From the NCBI GenBank assembly GCA_963579135.1, contig CAUZFB010000005.1, forward strand, positions 1 to 64,000: a DNA stretch of 64,000 bases, given 5' to 3'. Shown one piece after another: positions 17,002-25,888 of the stretch. Source of the stretch: CALGTL01 sp963579135 (lineage in GTDB: Bacteria > Chloroflexota > Dehalococcoidia > Lucifugimonadales > Australimonadaceae). Made by a program: the position numbers and the translations under genes. The notes beneath the pieces are model-generated. The model saw nothing but the letters and a program-made list of their open reading frames with translations. It was not told where the DNA came from and made no database searches. Numbering within the stretch: position 1 is the stretch's first letter; the number at the start of each line of letters is the position of its first letter.

Positions 17002-17916
17002 ATGCCTTCTACAAAAAACTGGATCGAATTCAAAGTCGAAGTCCCCTTCGAGTTCGTGGAGCCCGTTGCCGAACTGTTCCGCCGGTTCGGCAAAGGCGGC
17101 GTTGCCATTGAAGAAGCAGGCGGATGGAACCCCGACGAAGGCGAGGCTCGTCCTGAACGCCCGAATGCCATCCTCCGCACGTACATGCCCCAAACGCCAG
17201 CGTTCCGCTCGAACCGCGAGATGGTCCATATAGGGATCGAACTCATCTCCAAGCTCACCGACGTCTCGCCCCTGGAAGAGCGCGATATCGCAGAGCAGGA
17301 ATGGGAGGACGCCTGGAAGGCCCACTTCACGCCCCTCCGCATCGGCAAACGACTCATCGTTCAGCCTCCCTGGCGACGCGGCGAAGAGCGTCCTGACGAC
17401 GTCGTCATCGAGATCGACCCGGGCCTTGCATTCGGCACCGGACACCACCCCACCACCCATCGGGTCCTGGAAGCCATGGAGCGTCTACTGGAGCCGGGGC
17501 AGAACGTCCTGGACGTCGGCGCAGGCTCCGGCATCCTCACGGTCGGCGCCGCCAAACTCGGCGCAGGGAAGATCATCGGCGTCGAGATCGACAATATTGC
17601 CCTCAAAGCGGGTCGCGCCAACCTGCGCGCAAATGGCGTTTCCGGCGTCGCCCGCTTCTACGCCGGCACCCTGCCCAACGACCACGTCCCCGAAGGTTGG
17701 GCCGACTTGGTGCTCGCCAACGTCAACTCCGTCGCCCTCGCCAAGCTCGCCCCAGAGCTCGCCCGTGCCAGCAAGCCCGGCGGCTGGGTCGTCGCCGCAG
17801 GCATCCTCACCGAGCGCCAGCAAGGTGTCGAAGACGCCTTCGCCGCTGCAGGCCTCGCCATCCCCGAACGCATCTACGACGACGATTGGGTCGCCCTCAT
17901 CTGCACCAGCAGCTAG
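17002..17916 (+). CDS. prmA: Ribosomal protein L11 methyltransferase
   Basis: SAM-dependent methylation of lysines and the N-terminus of ribosomal protein L11. 304 residues from the ATG at 17002, which gives the family start WIEFKVEVPFEFVEPV. An N-terminal ferredoxin-like L11-recognition domain (1-95) is followed by EQEWEDAWKAHFTPLRIG, then the Rossmann methyltransferase: PGLAFGTGHHPTTH, motif I VLDVGAGSGILTVGA near residue 170, and LANVN, the NPPY-like motif, near 235. The reading frame is open upstream but that region belongs to the opposite-strand gene. Apparently monocistronic. Confidence 0.95.
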   Translation: MPSTKNWIEFKVEVPFEFVEPVAELFRRFGKGGVAIEEAGGWNPDEGEARPERPNAILRTYMPQTPAFRSNREMVHIGIELISKLTDVSPLEERDIAEQEWEDAWKAHFTPLRIGKRLIVQPPWRRGEERPDDVVIEIDPGLAFGTGHHPTTHRVLEAMERLLEPGQNVLDVGAGSGILTVGAAKLGAGKIIGVEIDNIALKAGRANLRANGVSGVARFYAGTLPNDHVPEGWADLVLANVNSVALAKLAPELARASKPGGWVVAAGILTERQQGVEDAFAAAGLAIPERIYDDDWVALICTSS

Positions 17917-18037
17917 GACCAGTCGCGCGCGGCGCGGGACGGCTAGGAATCAAGAGTGCTCAATGCAAGAATGCGTTTCGCTTATCGCTAGGACGGGGGC
18001 GTAACATGCGCGGCACTAACCATCGCGGAGGCATCTC

Positions 18038-19033
18038 ATGGCCAAGCTCCAGCTCAGTCTCGCGTTCAGCCCGAACCCTCGCAGCAAACCCATCCTCGAC
18101 GGCATCGTCGAGCCGGAAGGCATCGACCTCTTCTGCTCGCGCGTACCACCGGGTGAACTCTTTCACCGACAACTGACGCACCAGGAATTCGACGTCTCAG
18201 AGATGTCCATTTCATCCCTCCTGATGATCACCGCCCAGGGCAATCGTGACTGGGTTGCGTTGCCCATCTTCACCACGCGTCACTTCTTTGGCACGCAGGC
18301 CATCGCACGCAACGCCGCGGGCATCGAGACCGGCGACCAGCTCAAGGGCAAACGTGTGGGGGTCAACGAGTACCAACAGACCGCGGCGCTGTGGTCTCGC
18401 GGCTTCTTTCACCATGAGTACAACGTCGCTGCCCAAGACGTCGAATGGTGGATGGAGCGAACGCCCGAGTACTCGCACGCTGGCGCCGTCGGGTTCCAAG
18501 TACCCCCGGGCGTCACGCTCAAATTCATCCCCGAAAACAAGAGCATGGGCCAGATGATGATGGATGGTGAGCTCGACGCTATCCAGCACTACTTCTGGGG
18601 CGGGGGCGGCATCAACCGAAGCACCATCGATCTCGCCAAACAACCTGAGATGCACTACATCTTCGGCGACCCCCAGGCTGAGGCCACCAGGTACTACAAC
18701 AAGACTGGTATCTTCCCCTTCAATCACACCGTCATTGTTCGCCGGTCTATCTACGAAGCCAACCCCTGGATCGGTCGCAACCTTCTTGAAGCGTTCGACA
18801 GCGCCAAGCAGCTCCACTACGCCGAGCGGCGTGAAGCCACTCAGCCCTGGCTCGAAACCGGCGTCATGGCGTCGGAAAGCAGAAAGAGCCTGGACACTGA
18901 CATTTTCCCGTACGGGCTCGCGGCCAACCGAATGGTCATTGAAAAAGCCATGGAGTACTCCACCGAGCAAGGTCTAACGCCACGAGTCCTCACCCCTGAA
19001 GAGGTCTACGCCCCGAACCTCCTCGACACCTAG
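18038..19033 (+). CDS. 4,5-dihydroxyphthalate decarboxylase-like / substrate-binding-like protein
   Basis: 331 residues with the two-lobed periplasmic-binding-protein fold of the 4,5-dihydroxyphthalate decarboxylase group: N-terminal LSLAFSPNPRSKPILDGIV, then EMSISSLLMI near residue 55, LKGKRVGVNEYQQTAALW at about 105, and a C-terminal lobe with NPWIGRNLLEAF. There is no signal peptide or lipobox, so it should be cytosolic and may be an enzyme or sensor instead of a transport subunit; no permease or ATPase gene is nearby. GCGGAGG lies just before the ATG. Family members are common in aromatic-degrading and marine bacteria. Substrate unknown. Confidence 0.78.
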   Translation: MAKLQLSLAFSPNPRSKPILDGIVEPEGIDLFCSRVPPGELFHRQLTHQEFDVSEMSISSLLMITAQGNRDWVALPIFTTRHFFGTQAIARNAAGIETGDQLKGKRVGVNEYQQTAALWSRGFFHHEYNVAAQDVEWWMERTPEYSHAGAVGFQVPPGVTLKFIPENKSMGQMMMDGELDAIQHYFWGGGGINRSTIDLAKQPEMHYIFGDPQAEATRYYNKTGIFPFNHTVIVRRSIYEANPWIGRNLLEAFDSAKQLHYAERREATQPWLETGVMASESRKSLDTDIFPYGLAANRMVIEKAMEYSTEQGLTPRVLTPEEVYAPNLLDT

Positions 19034-19074
19034 CTGGCGGGGACCCAGCGCCACCTCGAACTGCAGTTCAACAA

Positions 19075-19112
19075 AAAGAAGGCGCACCACAGAACTGTGG
19101 TGCGCCTTCTTT
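19075..19112 (+). terminator. Rho-independent terminator
   Basis: An 18-base arm AAAGAAGGCGCACCACAG (19075-19092) pairs perfectly with 19095-19112, so the stem closes on a GAAC tetraloop. The right arm ends in TTCTTT and TTTT follows seven bases later. It ends the transcript of the 18.0-19.0 kb gene. Confidence 0.85.
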
Positions 19113-19310
19113 CAGTTTTGGCACGTTTGGCTCCGCTGGGTGCAGCCCGCGCGTCAAAGAGCAAGCCCGTACTGCGATAACATAGATTCATTTAAGAAAA
19201 CGCGTGGAGCCTCTTGAAACCACCGCTCAGGCCATTTACCAATTAAGGGAGGGCGTGCGGCAGCAGCGAAACAACGCTACCTGTCACCGATACAACCGCA
19301 ACCATTACCG

Positions 19311-19338
19311 TTATCATTACCGGCCTCGGCCGTATACT
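19311..19338 (+). promoter_or_regulatory. Predicted promoter of the fatty-acid-hydroxylase-like gene
   Basis: TTATCA (19311-19316), 16 bases, TATACT (19333-19338). Four and five consensus matches. The start codon follows 27 bases later, with AGGA before it. Confidence 0.4.
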
Positions 19339-19364
19339 CAACCACATGTCAGGAACACCTCAAA

Positions 19365-19919
19365 ATGTTTGAAGCCATCGGAATCGGATTGACTACGTTC
19401 CTCCTGGGAATTGTTTACGCCAGCTTCGCAGAGTGGGTCATCCACAAATACATGATGCATCGGCCGATTTTCGGGTACAGCCACTTCTACGTGGCCCACG
19501 CCCAGGTTCACCACGCCAAGTACCAAGCAAACGCGGCCTACTGGCTCGGTGACCGTCCCGCGGTAGACCTCACATTCGCCCCGTGGGCTATGCCCTTCCC
19601 CGCCCTATTTCACGCCCCATACCTGATTGCCATCGGAATCTGGATAAGCATCCCTGCTGCTATTGGCCCCTTTGTGGCCTTCATCGTGTATCAGGCCACC
19701 TATGAATACTTTCACTTCTGCATGCACGTGCCCAAGGGCCGCTGGTTTGAGCAGAACCGCATCTTCAAGTTCATGAACGAGCATCACTACCAGCACCACC
19801 AGAAGGCCAACACCAACCTCAACGTGGTACTACCGCTAGCGGACTGGATCTTGGGGACGCGTCGAAAGTTGGTGGAGCCGATGGCGGCCAAGACGTTGAC
19901 GTTGGCAAAAGGAGCGTAG
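19365..19919 (+). CDS. Fatty acid hydroxylase / sterol desaturase family protein
   Basis: 184 residues, membrane-bound di-iron oxygenase fold. The histidine clusters of the superfamily are visible in order: HKYMMH (near residue 28), HAQVHHAKY (about 45), HFCMH (about 123) and NEHHYQHHQ (about 140). Two hydrophobic regions surround them (TTFLLGIVYASFAEWVI; APYLIAIGIWISIPAAIGPF). It should hydroxylate or desaturate a lipid with O2; bacterial relatives act on carotenoids, sphingolipids or sterol-like compounds. Single gene between two terminators/strand switches. The substrate cannot be told from sequence. Confidence 0.8.
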   Translation: MFEAIGIGLTTFLLGIVYASFAEWVIHKYMMHRPIFGYSHFYVAHAQVHHAKYQANAAYWLGDRPAVDLTFAPWAMPFPALFHAPYLIAIGIWISIPAAIGPFVAFIVYQATYEYFHFCMHVPKGRWFEQNRIFKFMNEHHYQHHQKANTNLNVVLPLADWILGTRRKLVEPMAAKTLTLAKGA

Positions 19920-19976
19920 GGGCGCGCGCAGCGTACGGGCTGAAGCGGGCCGTGGCTAGCGAATAGTTAAACCGCC

Positions 19977-20993
19977 CTACTCGGGCCTCGGCTCACGCAC
20001 CATCAGCGCTGCCAGCGCGTCACGCGGCGACAGGCCGTCGAACAGCACGTGGCAGGTCAACTCCGTGATAGGCATCTCCACGCCGTAGGCTCGCGCCATC
20101 TGGAGGGCCGCGGCAGCTGTCGTCACGCCCTCCGCGACCTCGCCGCCAAGCGCATCGATCGCCTGCTCAAGCGTCTTACCCTCGGCCAGCGCGATCCCTA
20201 TGCGATGGTTGCGCGACAACCCACTGGCCGCAGTTGCCATCAGATCACCCAAGCCTGCGTTGCCCATGAACGTCATCGGCTGCGCTCCTGCAGCGACGCC
20301 AAGCCGTGTCATCTCGGCCAGCCCACGGGTCAGGAATCCCGCCTTCGCGTTGTCACCAAGACCCATTCCATCGACCACCCCCGCGCCTATCGCGATGATG
20401 TTCTTCAGCGCACCGCCGAGCTCCACACCGATGACATCCGTGTTCGTGTACACACGAAACGTCATCGAGTTCATCAGCGCCTGTGCCTCGCGGGCAACCC
20501 TCTCGTCTGCCGACGCAACCACCGTCGAAGTCGGCAGATCGCGAACCACCTCGCGCGCCAGGTTCGGCCCTGAAAGCACCACCAAGCGTCCAGAAATCTC
20601 TGGCAGCTCTTCGACCAACAACTGCATCATCGGCACGCCAGACCCCGTCTCTAACCCCTTCGTCGCGCAAATCACCAAGGGCCTGTGGCCTAGGTACGGC
20701 CTCGCGCGGCGAGCGTTCTCGCGCAACGTCCGGCTCGGCACTGCGAACAGCACCGCTGCGACGTCTTGGAGGCCATCACCCCAATCGTCCGTCACCGACA
20801 ACGAGTCTGGAAACGTCACGCCCGGCAAGCGCTCATGTTCCCGCGCCGCCGCCAACGTCCGCACCTCATCCGGCGTCCGCGCCAACAATCGGACCTCAAT
20901 ACCACGGCGCGCCATGATCACTGCCAACGTGGTGCCCCACGTCGTCGTACCAACCACTGCCACCGGACCCTGCGGATGTGTCTCTCTAGCCAT
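19977..20993 (-). CDS. gpsA: Glycerol-3-phosphate dehydrogenase [NAD(P)+]
   Basis: Reduces dihydroxyacetone phosphate to sn-glycerol 3-phosphate for phospholipid synthesis. 338 residues; Rossmann domain at 1-190 and helical domain with the catalytic Lys in GGALKNIIAIGAGVVDGM near residue 200, then NAKAGFLTRGLAEM and GNAGLGDLMATA. The dinucleotide motif reads VGTTTWGTTLA where most homologs have G-x-G-x-W-G: the middle Gly is Thr. Everything else is standard. Apparently a single-gene unit divergent from the RRM gene. Confidence 0.95.
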   Translation of the reverse strand: MARETHPQGPVAVVGTTTWGTTLAVIMARRGIEVRLLARTPDEVRTLAAAREHERLPGVTFPDSLSVTDDWGDGLQDVAAVLFAVPSRTLRENARRARPYLGHRPLVICATKGLETGSGVPMMQLLVEELPEISGRLVVLSGPNLAREVVRDLPTSTVVASADERVAREAQALMNSMTFRVYTNTDVIGVELGGALKNIIAIGAGVVDGMGLGDNAKAGFLTRGLAEMTRLGVAAGAQPMTFMGNAGLGDLMATAASGLSRNHRIGIALAEGKTLEQAIDALGGEVAEGVTTAAAALQMARAYGVEMPITELTCHVLFDGLSPRDALAALMVREPRPE

Positions 20994-21062
20994 AGGCGCT
21001 CAGAATACCACCGGCGCGCCAGACGCTCACGCGCACGGCGTCCCTGGCTCACAAGCCTGGTC

Positions 21063-21071
21063 TGTTACAAT
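21063..21071 (+). promoter_or_regulatory. Predicted extended -10 promoter of the RRM gene
   Basis: TG-T-TACAAT (21063-21071), an extended -10 without a clear -35. It gives a leader of about 110 bases before the start codon at 21188; long leaders are usual for cold-inducible RNA-binding protein genes. Confidence 0.35.
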
Positions 21072-21187
21072 GGCTCCAGCCCTAATCGTCCCGGTCGTTT
21101 CCTCGTTTGTCGGTCAGACACCACGCATGCAGCGGTGCTTCCGTAAGATCTGGGTCCTAATACCACTCTTTATAGGAGCAACTACTT

Positions 21188-21442
21188 ATGCGTATCTTCG
21201 TTGGAAACCTGAACTACCAAACCGATGACAACGGCCTCCGCGCCGCGTTCGAGCCCTTTGGTGATGTCACCGAGGCGAACGTCGTCGTCGACCGCTACAC
21301 GGATCGCTCCCGAGGCTTCGGCTTCGTGGACATGCCTGACAACGGCCAGGCAGTGGCTGCCATAAACGGCCTCAACGGCCAAGACCTCGACGACCGCAAG
21401 CTGACCGTCAACGAGTCCCAGCCCAAAGAACGCCGCAACTAA
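21188..21442 (+). CDS. RRM-domain RNA-binding protein
   Basis: 84 residues, a single RNA recognition motif. RNP2 is IFVGNL (residues 3-8) and RNP1 is RGFGFVDM (about 41-48), both complete with the aromatic residues that stack on RNA bases. The C-terminus is a short basic tail (ESQPKERRN), without the glycine-rich tail of cyanobacterial Rbp proteins. TAGGAG precedes the ATG by nine bases. It stands alone with its own terminator. Such proteins are often cold-induced RNA chaperones; this is inferred from the family. Confidence 0.93.
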   Translation: MRIFVGNLNYQTDDNGLRAAFEPFGDVTEANVVVDRYTDRSRGFGFVDMPDNGQAVAAINGLNGQDLDDRKLTVNESQPKERRN

Positions 21443-21483
21443 GCAGCATTCGGCTGGACTGATTCTGCCAGTAGAGAACCCAA

Positions 21484-21513
21484 GAGCCCTCCGGTGTCGG
21501 GAGGGCCTCTTTG
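21484..21513 (+). terminator. Rho-independent terminator after the RRM gene
   Basis: GCCCTCC (21486-21492) pairs with GGAGGGC (21500-21506) across a 7-base loop, followed by CTCTTTGTG. It lies 44 bases after the RRM stop. Confidence 0.65.
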
Positions 21514-21686
21514 TGTCAGTGAACAACAAAAGGCAACACCTAAACGCCCCAAAAAGTGTCTACCTCCCGCGCTCGGCAAGCACGCCTACCTGCCATAATA
21601 TGAACCTGCGTGGCCAGGCAAGAAGGCATCTCCGGACACCCCACAACCACCCTGACCCAGGGTGACGTTAGGACGACACTCGACCG

Positions 21687-23504
21687 ATGCAGTTGCGCAG
21701 CCACCAGCAGGACATGCTCGACATCGTGCGGCGCATCAAAGCGGGCGCCCCCATCAGGGACATCTACGCGGCAGTCACTCCAGGCGCTGGCAAGAGTTGG
21801 CTGCCGGTCATCGCCGCTAGAGAGCTCATCCCCACAATCGCCGACAAGATCTGCTGGGTCGTGCCCCGCACGAACCTCGCTCGCCAGGCCGAGGATGTCT
21901 TCGCCAACAACAGCGCCATTCAAGAACTCCTCGCCCATAACCACCTCATCCGGATGGCCCGTAACGAAGTCGACCCCACGCGGGGGCTCTCCGGCTATGT
22001 CAGCACCTACCAGGCCATCGGCATGGACGCCAACGGCCAGCACGCCCGGGAGTTCCAGCAGCACCGCTACATCCTCATCCTCGACGAGCCCCACCACATC
22101 GCCGATGAGGCCCAATGGCCGGAGCGACTTGCCCCGCTGATTGAAAACGCCACGCTCCGCATCTTCATGAGCGGCACCTTCGAGCGCCACGACCGGCGCC
22201 GCATCGCCTTCCTCCCCTATAAAAAAACCTCCACGGGCGATTACCCCGACCTCGACAGCGACACCGCTGGCACCTCCGCCTACATCGAGTATGGCCGGGA
22301 GCGGGCCATCGCCGAGGGCTCCATCGCCAACCTCATCTTCCGGCGCCACGATGCAGGCGGGCTCGCCTGGGAGACCGCTGAGGGCGAGCAGAAATCGTTC
22401 GGATCCTTCACTGATACCGTCGGCAAAGACGCCAAAGCCGCTCTCTGGACCGCGCTGACTCAGAAGTACGCCTTCGACCTCCTTGCGCGCGGCCTCGATA
22501 GCTGGCTCGGCTTCCGGCAGCACAACAAATGGGCAAAGCTACTCGTGGTCGCCCACAGCCAGGCCCGTGCCGAAGAGCTCAACGCTCACCTCGTCGAGAT
22601 GGGTGTCACGTCAGACATCGCCATCAGCAACGACTCGCCCGCCGCCACCAAAGCCATCGACCGATTCAAAGGCCTACGCAGGCCGCGACTCGACGCCCTC
22701 GTCACCGTTCAGATGGCTTACGAAGGCATGGACGTACCCCAGATCAGCCACGTCGTCTGTCTCACCGGTATCCGCAGCAAACCCTGGCTTGAGCAATGCT
22801 TCGCCCGAGCAGCCCGCATCTACGGCGGCAAGAGTCACGGCTACATCTGGGTACCCGACGATCCGCTGTTCCGCAACGTTTACGAGCAGATCGTCGATGA
22901 GCAGAACCGAGGCGCCTACGTCCCCCCTGAGCCAGAGGAAGCCCCCATGCTCACTTGGGCCCTCCAACTGCCTGCGGAGATAACTGCCGTCCCCGCAGGC
23001 CTCGCCATAACCCCACTCGACGCCAGCGTAGGCGCCGAAACCAACTCCGATCTCACTGGCGCCACGCTCACCGCTGAGGAGACCGACCGCTTCGCCAGCA
23101 TCGCCTACGAAGCGGGCGTCTTCGGCCTCGCCCCCATCCAGATCCAGGCCCTCATCAGCGAGGGTCAACTACCTTACGCGACGGGCATTACCAGCGACCA
23201 ACTCCGCAAGATGCAACAGCGCTACGCCAAGAATGCCACCACCAAGCCCACACCCACCGCACCGGCGGGGCTGCGACCGTCCGACAGCGAGCAGAAGTAC
23301 CGAGATCGCATCTCACGCTGGATTAAGAAACATGCCTACAAGCGCTGGCCCGGCGAAACCCCGGACGTTCGTGTCAGGCGCACCGCCTACATCAAGACCG
23401 TAAACTCAACTCTCCTCCAGGCGTTCGGCCCTCGCGACCGCCTCCGCATGGAGGGTCTCGTCGCCCTCTGGAACCACGTCCAGCGCTACTTCCCCGCCAA
23501 CTAG
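21687..23504 (+). CDS. SF2 DEAD/DEAH-type helicase, phage-like, orphan
   Basis: 605 residues. Two RecA-like domains: motif I TPGAGKSW (near residue 31), motif Ia VVPRTNLARQ, motif II LDEPHHIADEA (DExH, about 137), motif III MSGTF (about 162), motifs IV-V LLVVAHSQ and AYEGMDVPQISHVV, and a motif VI-like QCFARAARIYGG (about 372). The C-terminal 200 residues are unlike cellular RecG, UvrB or RecQ; the last 70 are basic and helical (RDRISRWIKKHAYKRW). Closest in style to the stand-alone helicases of phages and prophages. No integrase, nuclease or methylase gene is beside it, and base composition matches the surroundings. Role unknown; DNA translocation or unwinding is the likely activity. Confidence 0.82.
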   Translation: MQLRSHQQDMLDIVRRIKAGAPIRDIYAAVTPGAGKSWLPVIAARELIPTIADKICWVVPRTNLARQAEDVFANNSAIQELLAHNHLIRMARNEVDPTRGLSGYVSTYQAIGMDANGQHAREFQQHRYILILDEPHHIADEAQWPERLAPLIENATLRIFMSGTFERHDRRRIAFLPYKKTSTGDYPDLDSDTAGTSAYIEYGRERAIAEGSIANLIFRRHDAGGLAWETAEGEQKSFGSFTDTVGKDAKAALWTALTQKYAFDLLARGLDSWLGFRQHNKWAKLLVVAHSQARAEELNAHLVEMGVTSDIAISNDSPAATKAIDRFKGLRRPRLDALVTVQMAYEGMDVPQISHVVCLTGIRSKPWLEQCFARAARIYGGKSHGYIWVPDDPLFRNVYEQIVDEQNRGAYVPPEPEEAPMLTWALQLPAEITAVPAGLAITPLDASVGAETNSDLTGATLTAEETDRFASIAYEAGVFGLAPIQIQALISEGQLPYATGITSDQLRKMQQRYAKNATTKPTPTAPAGLRPSDSEQKYRDRISRWIKKHAYKRWPGETPDVRVRRTAYIKTVNSTLLQAFGPRDRLRMEGLVALWNHVQRYFPAN

Positions 23505-23587
23505 GCAGTGCCCCCGGGCCGACCTCACCGCCAAGAATGCACAAGCGGGCAAAGCGAAGGTGAGTGAGACGAGGGAACCACGAGCCC

Positions 23588-24493
23588 CTAAATCGCCAGC
23601 GCCACCACTCCGCCGACGATCAACACCGTCGCAAATGCCTTCAGACCTAGCGTCTCGCGGTCTAACGGCTCGTGCAGCACATCCCACGCCTGCGTACTCA
23701 GCGCAACGCTAATCACCAGCACCAACAGCGGTCGTGACGCGGCGACGACGCTCACCAGCGACACCGAGCCCAGCGAGAAGGCCAGCATCAGTGTGAACAC
23801 CGCTGCTGGCGCCAGCGCTCCCTCCGTCAGCAGCATCACCCCAGCCACATGCCGTTCGCGTAGCATCCTCGGCACCCTCGCCAAACGCTCTCGACTCGCC
23901 ACAGTCACCAACACGAGTACGCCCAGCGCCATCGTGCTCACCCCCTGCACCGCCCATACGCTCGCCACGCCCGTCGCCTGGTCCGTCACTACGAACGCTA
24001 CGCCAAGGACCATCGCCGACATCAACAACACACCGAATGCAGGCATGCGAGCTAACCGGAGTACCCCACCCTCACGGCGTAGCGACACCAGCACGGCGCC
24101 CGTCACCACCACCAACACAGCCGTTCCCTGGACCAGCGTCAGCGACTCGCCCAGCAGCGTCACGGCAATCAGCGTCGCGAATACCGGCGCCAGCGACTGC
24201 ACCGGCGTCGCCCGGGAAACCTCCTCCAAACTCAGCCCATAAAAGAACAGCATCAGCCCGCCAACAAACGCTACACCCGTCGCGATCGACCATGTGATGC
24301 CCTCCAGGCCACCGAAGCCGCCGGTCGCCCACGCGACCGCCATGAACGCCGGGCCGATAACGAGTTGCATCAATCCGAACACGAGATAGAAGTCTCTTAC
24401 GTCGGCGAACAGGTCCGTCACCAGCTTTTTATCGAGGACAGAAACCCAAGCGAAAAGCATCGTGCTCAAGAGCACAGCGACCAGCCATGTCAC
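23588..24493 (-). CDS. EamA/DMT family transporter
   Basis: 301 residues with ten hydrophobic segments and the two-repeat EamA layout (first repeat about 1-140, second 150-295). The loop ATPVQSLAPVFATLIAVTLLGESL near residue 95-115 has the typical P-x-x-x-x-L-x-x-GE end of a DMT repeat. It is an inner-membrane exporter or importer of small metabolites; substrate unknown. It starts 30 bases after the terminator of the upstream amidohydrolase gene, so it needs its own promoter, or depends on read-through. Confidence 0.85.
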   Translation of the reverse strand: MTWLVAVLLSTMLFAWVSVLDKKLVTDLFADVRDFYLVFGLMQLVIGPAFMAVAWATGGFGGLEGITWSIATGVAFVGGLMLFFYGLSLEEVSRATPVQSLAPVFATLIAVTLLGESLTLVQGTAVLVVVTGAVLVSLRREGGVLRLARMPAFGVLLMSAMVLGVAFVVTDQATGVASVWAVQGVSTMALGVLVLVTVASRERLARVPRMLRERHVAGVMLLTEGALAPAAVFTLMLAFSLGSVSLVSVVAASRPLLVLVISVALSTQAWDVLHEPLDRETLGLKAFATVLIVGGVVALAI

Positions 24494-24520
24494 GAAAATT
24501 CACCCCCGTGCCACGCAAAT

Positions 24521-24547
24521 AGAAAGGGGCACCGACCCGGTGCCCCT
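24521..24547 (-). terminator. Terminator after the amidohydrolase gene
   Basis: AGGGGCACCG (24525-24534) pairs perfectly with CGGTGCCCCT (24538-24547), loop of 3. On the minus strand it is followed by TTTCT. It lies 23 bases after the amidohydrolase stop codon. Confidence 0.7.
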
Positions 24548-24569
24548 CCCCTTCTCATCCTAACTCTGT

Positions 24570-25649
24570 TTACAAGCCGTAGAACGCCCTCGGATTGTCG
24601 TGGGTCATTTTGTGAGCCACTGACGCAGGAACCTCTTCGCGATCCACGCGCTCCTCCAGCATCAGCCGAAATTCCAGCTCGTGCGACGTGTCCTGGTGCG
24701 TGTAGTCCGAACCCATCAGCAGGTTGTCCTCGCTGATGTAGTTGAGAATCATCGAGATATCCTCGTCCACCTGGCAAGCGACATACGTACGGTTGCTTTT
24801 GAATAGGTCATTCGTTACCTCGAAGCCCAGCTCCCGACCCGCTTCGTTGCTCGACATCGCGTGTCGGTCATGAAGTCTGCGGAGTTGGTAGTCGGCGAAG
24901 GGCACCCACGATGCGCCCGCCTCCACGCAGCCGATACGGAGGTTGGGAAATTGCGCAGGAACGTTGTTCTCAAGAAACGAGTAGATGCCGTTGATGGCAG
25001 GGACTTTCGAGCTCAACAGCCCGCCGCGCACCTCGTTAGTGCCGCCCCCGGTGTGGAAACAGATCGGCATATCGAGTCGCTCTGCTTCCTCGTATAGCGG
25101 GAAAAAATAGGGGTCATTGGGCTCGTGGCCCGCCTCCTGGTCGCCCTTCTTGAAAACGCCACAAGCCCCATGCTCCTTAGCTATCTGCAACTCTTTGATC
25201 GACGCGTCGATGTCCACCAACGGGGGGATGCAGACCCAGCGTAATCGACCCTTTGAGACGGAACAGCGATCCGCAAGCCATCGGTTGTAGCTACGAGCAA
25301 CCGCGATCTGTCCTTCGCGGCTCGACGCCGGGACGTGCAGGAAGAAAGTAGGGTAGATGATCTGTATCTCGGTCCCAAGCTCGTCCATGTGACGCAAGCG
25401 GGACTCGACATCGAGCAGCTCACGTGCGCCTACCTTGGTCCCGCTCTTCGAGTCGTTTCGGACCGGACGACGCGTTCGAACACCTTCAACGACCCACTCC
25501 CTCAACTCTGCGCGTGCGGTAGTCGCATTCGGGTTAGATCGAATCTCCGTCACTGGCTTAAACTGCTGCTCCCCGGGCCCCATGTACTCCCAGGTGGCAT
25601 CTGTCTCGTCCACATGCGTATCTGCGTCAATCAGCCCACTCAGATCCAT
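24570..25649 (-). CDS. Amidohydrolase family protein (ACMSD-like)
   Basis: 359 residues, TIM-barrel metal-dependent hydrolase of the amidohydrolase_2 group (aminocarboxymuconate-semialdehyde-decarboxylase-like). Metal and catalytic motifs: DADTHVDE at the N-terminus (residues 8-15), CFHTGGG with the barrel His near residue 190, and LLMGSDYTHQD with the C-terminal Asp near 310. The start at 25649 is chosen because AGGAG lies eight bases before that ATG; an ATG six codons further up is also in frame but lies on top of the Shine-Dalgarno. A second member of the family is at 37.1 kb. Likely acts on an aromatic or dicarboxylic intermediate by decarboxylation or hydrolysis. Confidence 0.87.
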   Translation of the reverse strand: MDLSGLIDADTHVDETDATWEYMGPGEQQFKPVTEIRSNPNATTARAELREWVVEGVRTRRPVRNDSKSGTKVGARELLDVESRLRHMDELGTEIQIIYPTFFLHVPASSREGQIAVARSYNRWLADRCSVSKGRLRWVCIPPLVDIDASIKELQIAKEHGACGVFKKGDQEAGHEPNDPYFFPLYEEAERLDMPICFHTGGGTNEVRGGLLSSKVPAINGIYSFLENNVPAQFPNLRIGCVEAGASWVPFADYQLRRLHDRHAMSSNEAGRELGFEVTNDLFKSNRTYVACQVDEDISMILNYISEDNLLMGSDYTHQDTSHELEFRLMLEERVDREEVPASVAHKMTHDNPRAFYGL

Positions 25650-25667
25650 GTTGAATACTCCTGGCAT

Positions 25668-25888
25668 ATTCGATAGCGGGCAGCCGCCCTCGTGCGCCGA
25701 TGCTATTCCGCCGTGGCATTAGGCGCAAGGTAGCGGCTTGGCTCTAGGCGAACGGCACCGCCACGGGGCAGCGCCCAGATGCTGAGCTCCGCCTCATGGC
25801 GCATCGTATTGATCGGCCACAACCTTCACTTGAGCGAACCGACGCAGAAAATCAGCCTCGCCCGACGCGTGCGCTTCGCCAGCTACCA
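25668..25888. other. Gap between thrS and the amidohydrolase gene
   Basis: No convincing gene. On the minus strand a 31-codon frame (GTG overlapping the thrS stop, reading VAGEAHASGEADFLRRF and ending near 25790) looks protein-like and may be a remnant, but it has no adequate start signal. No terminator for thrS stands out. Confidence 0.3.

Larger units (their letters stand above)
19034..19364. other. Intergenic region with terminator and promoter
   Basis: Contains the terminator at 19075-19112, then about 200 bases with no convincing gene, and the predicted promoter at 19311-19338 for the following gene. The segment 19290-19320 is a low-complexity CCATTACC/TTATCATTACC stretch. Confidence 0.5.
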
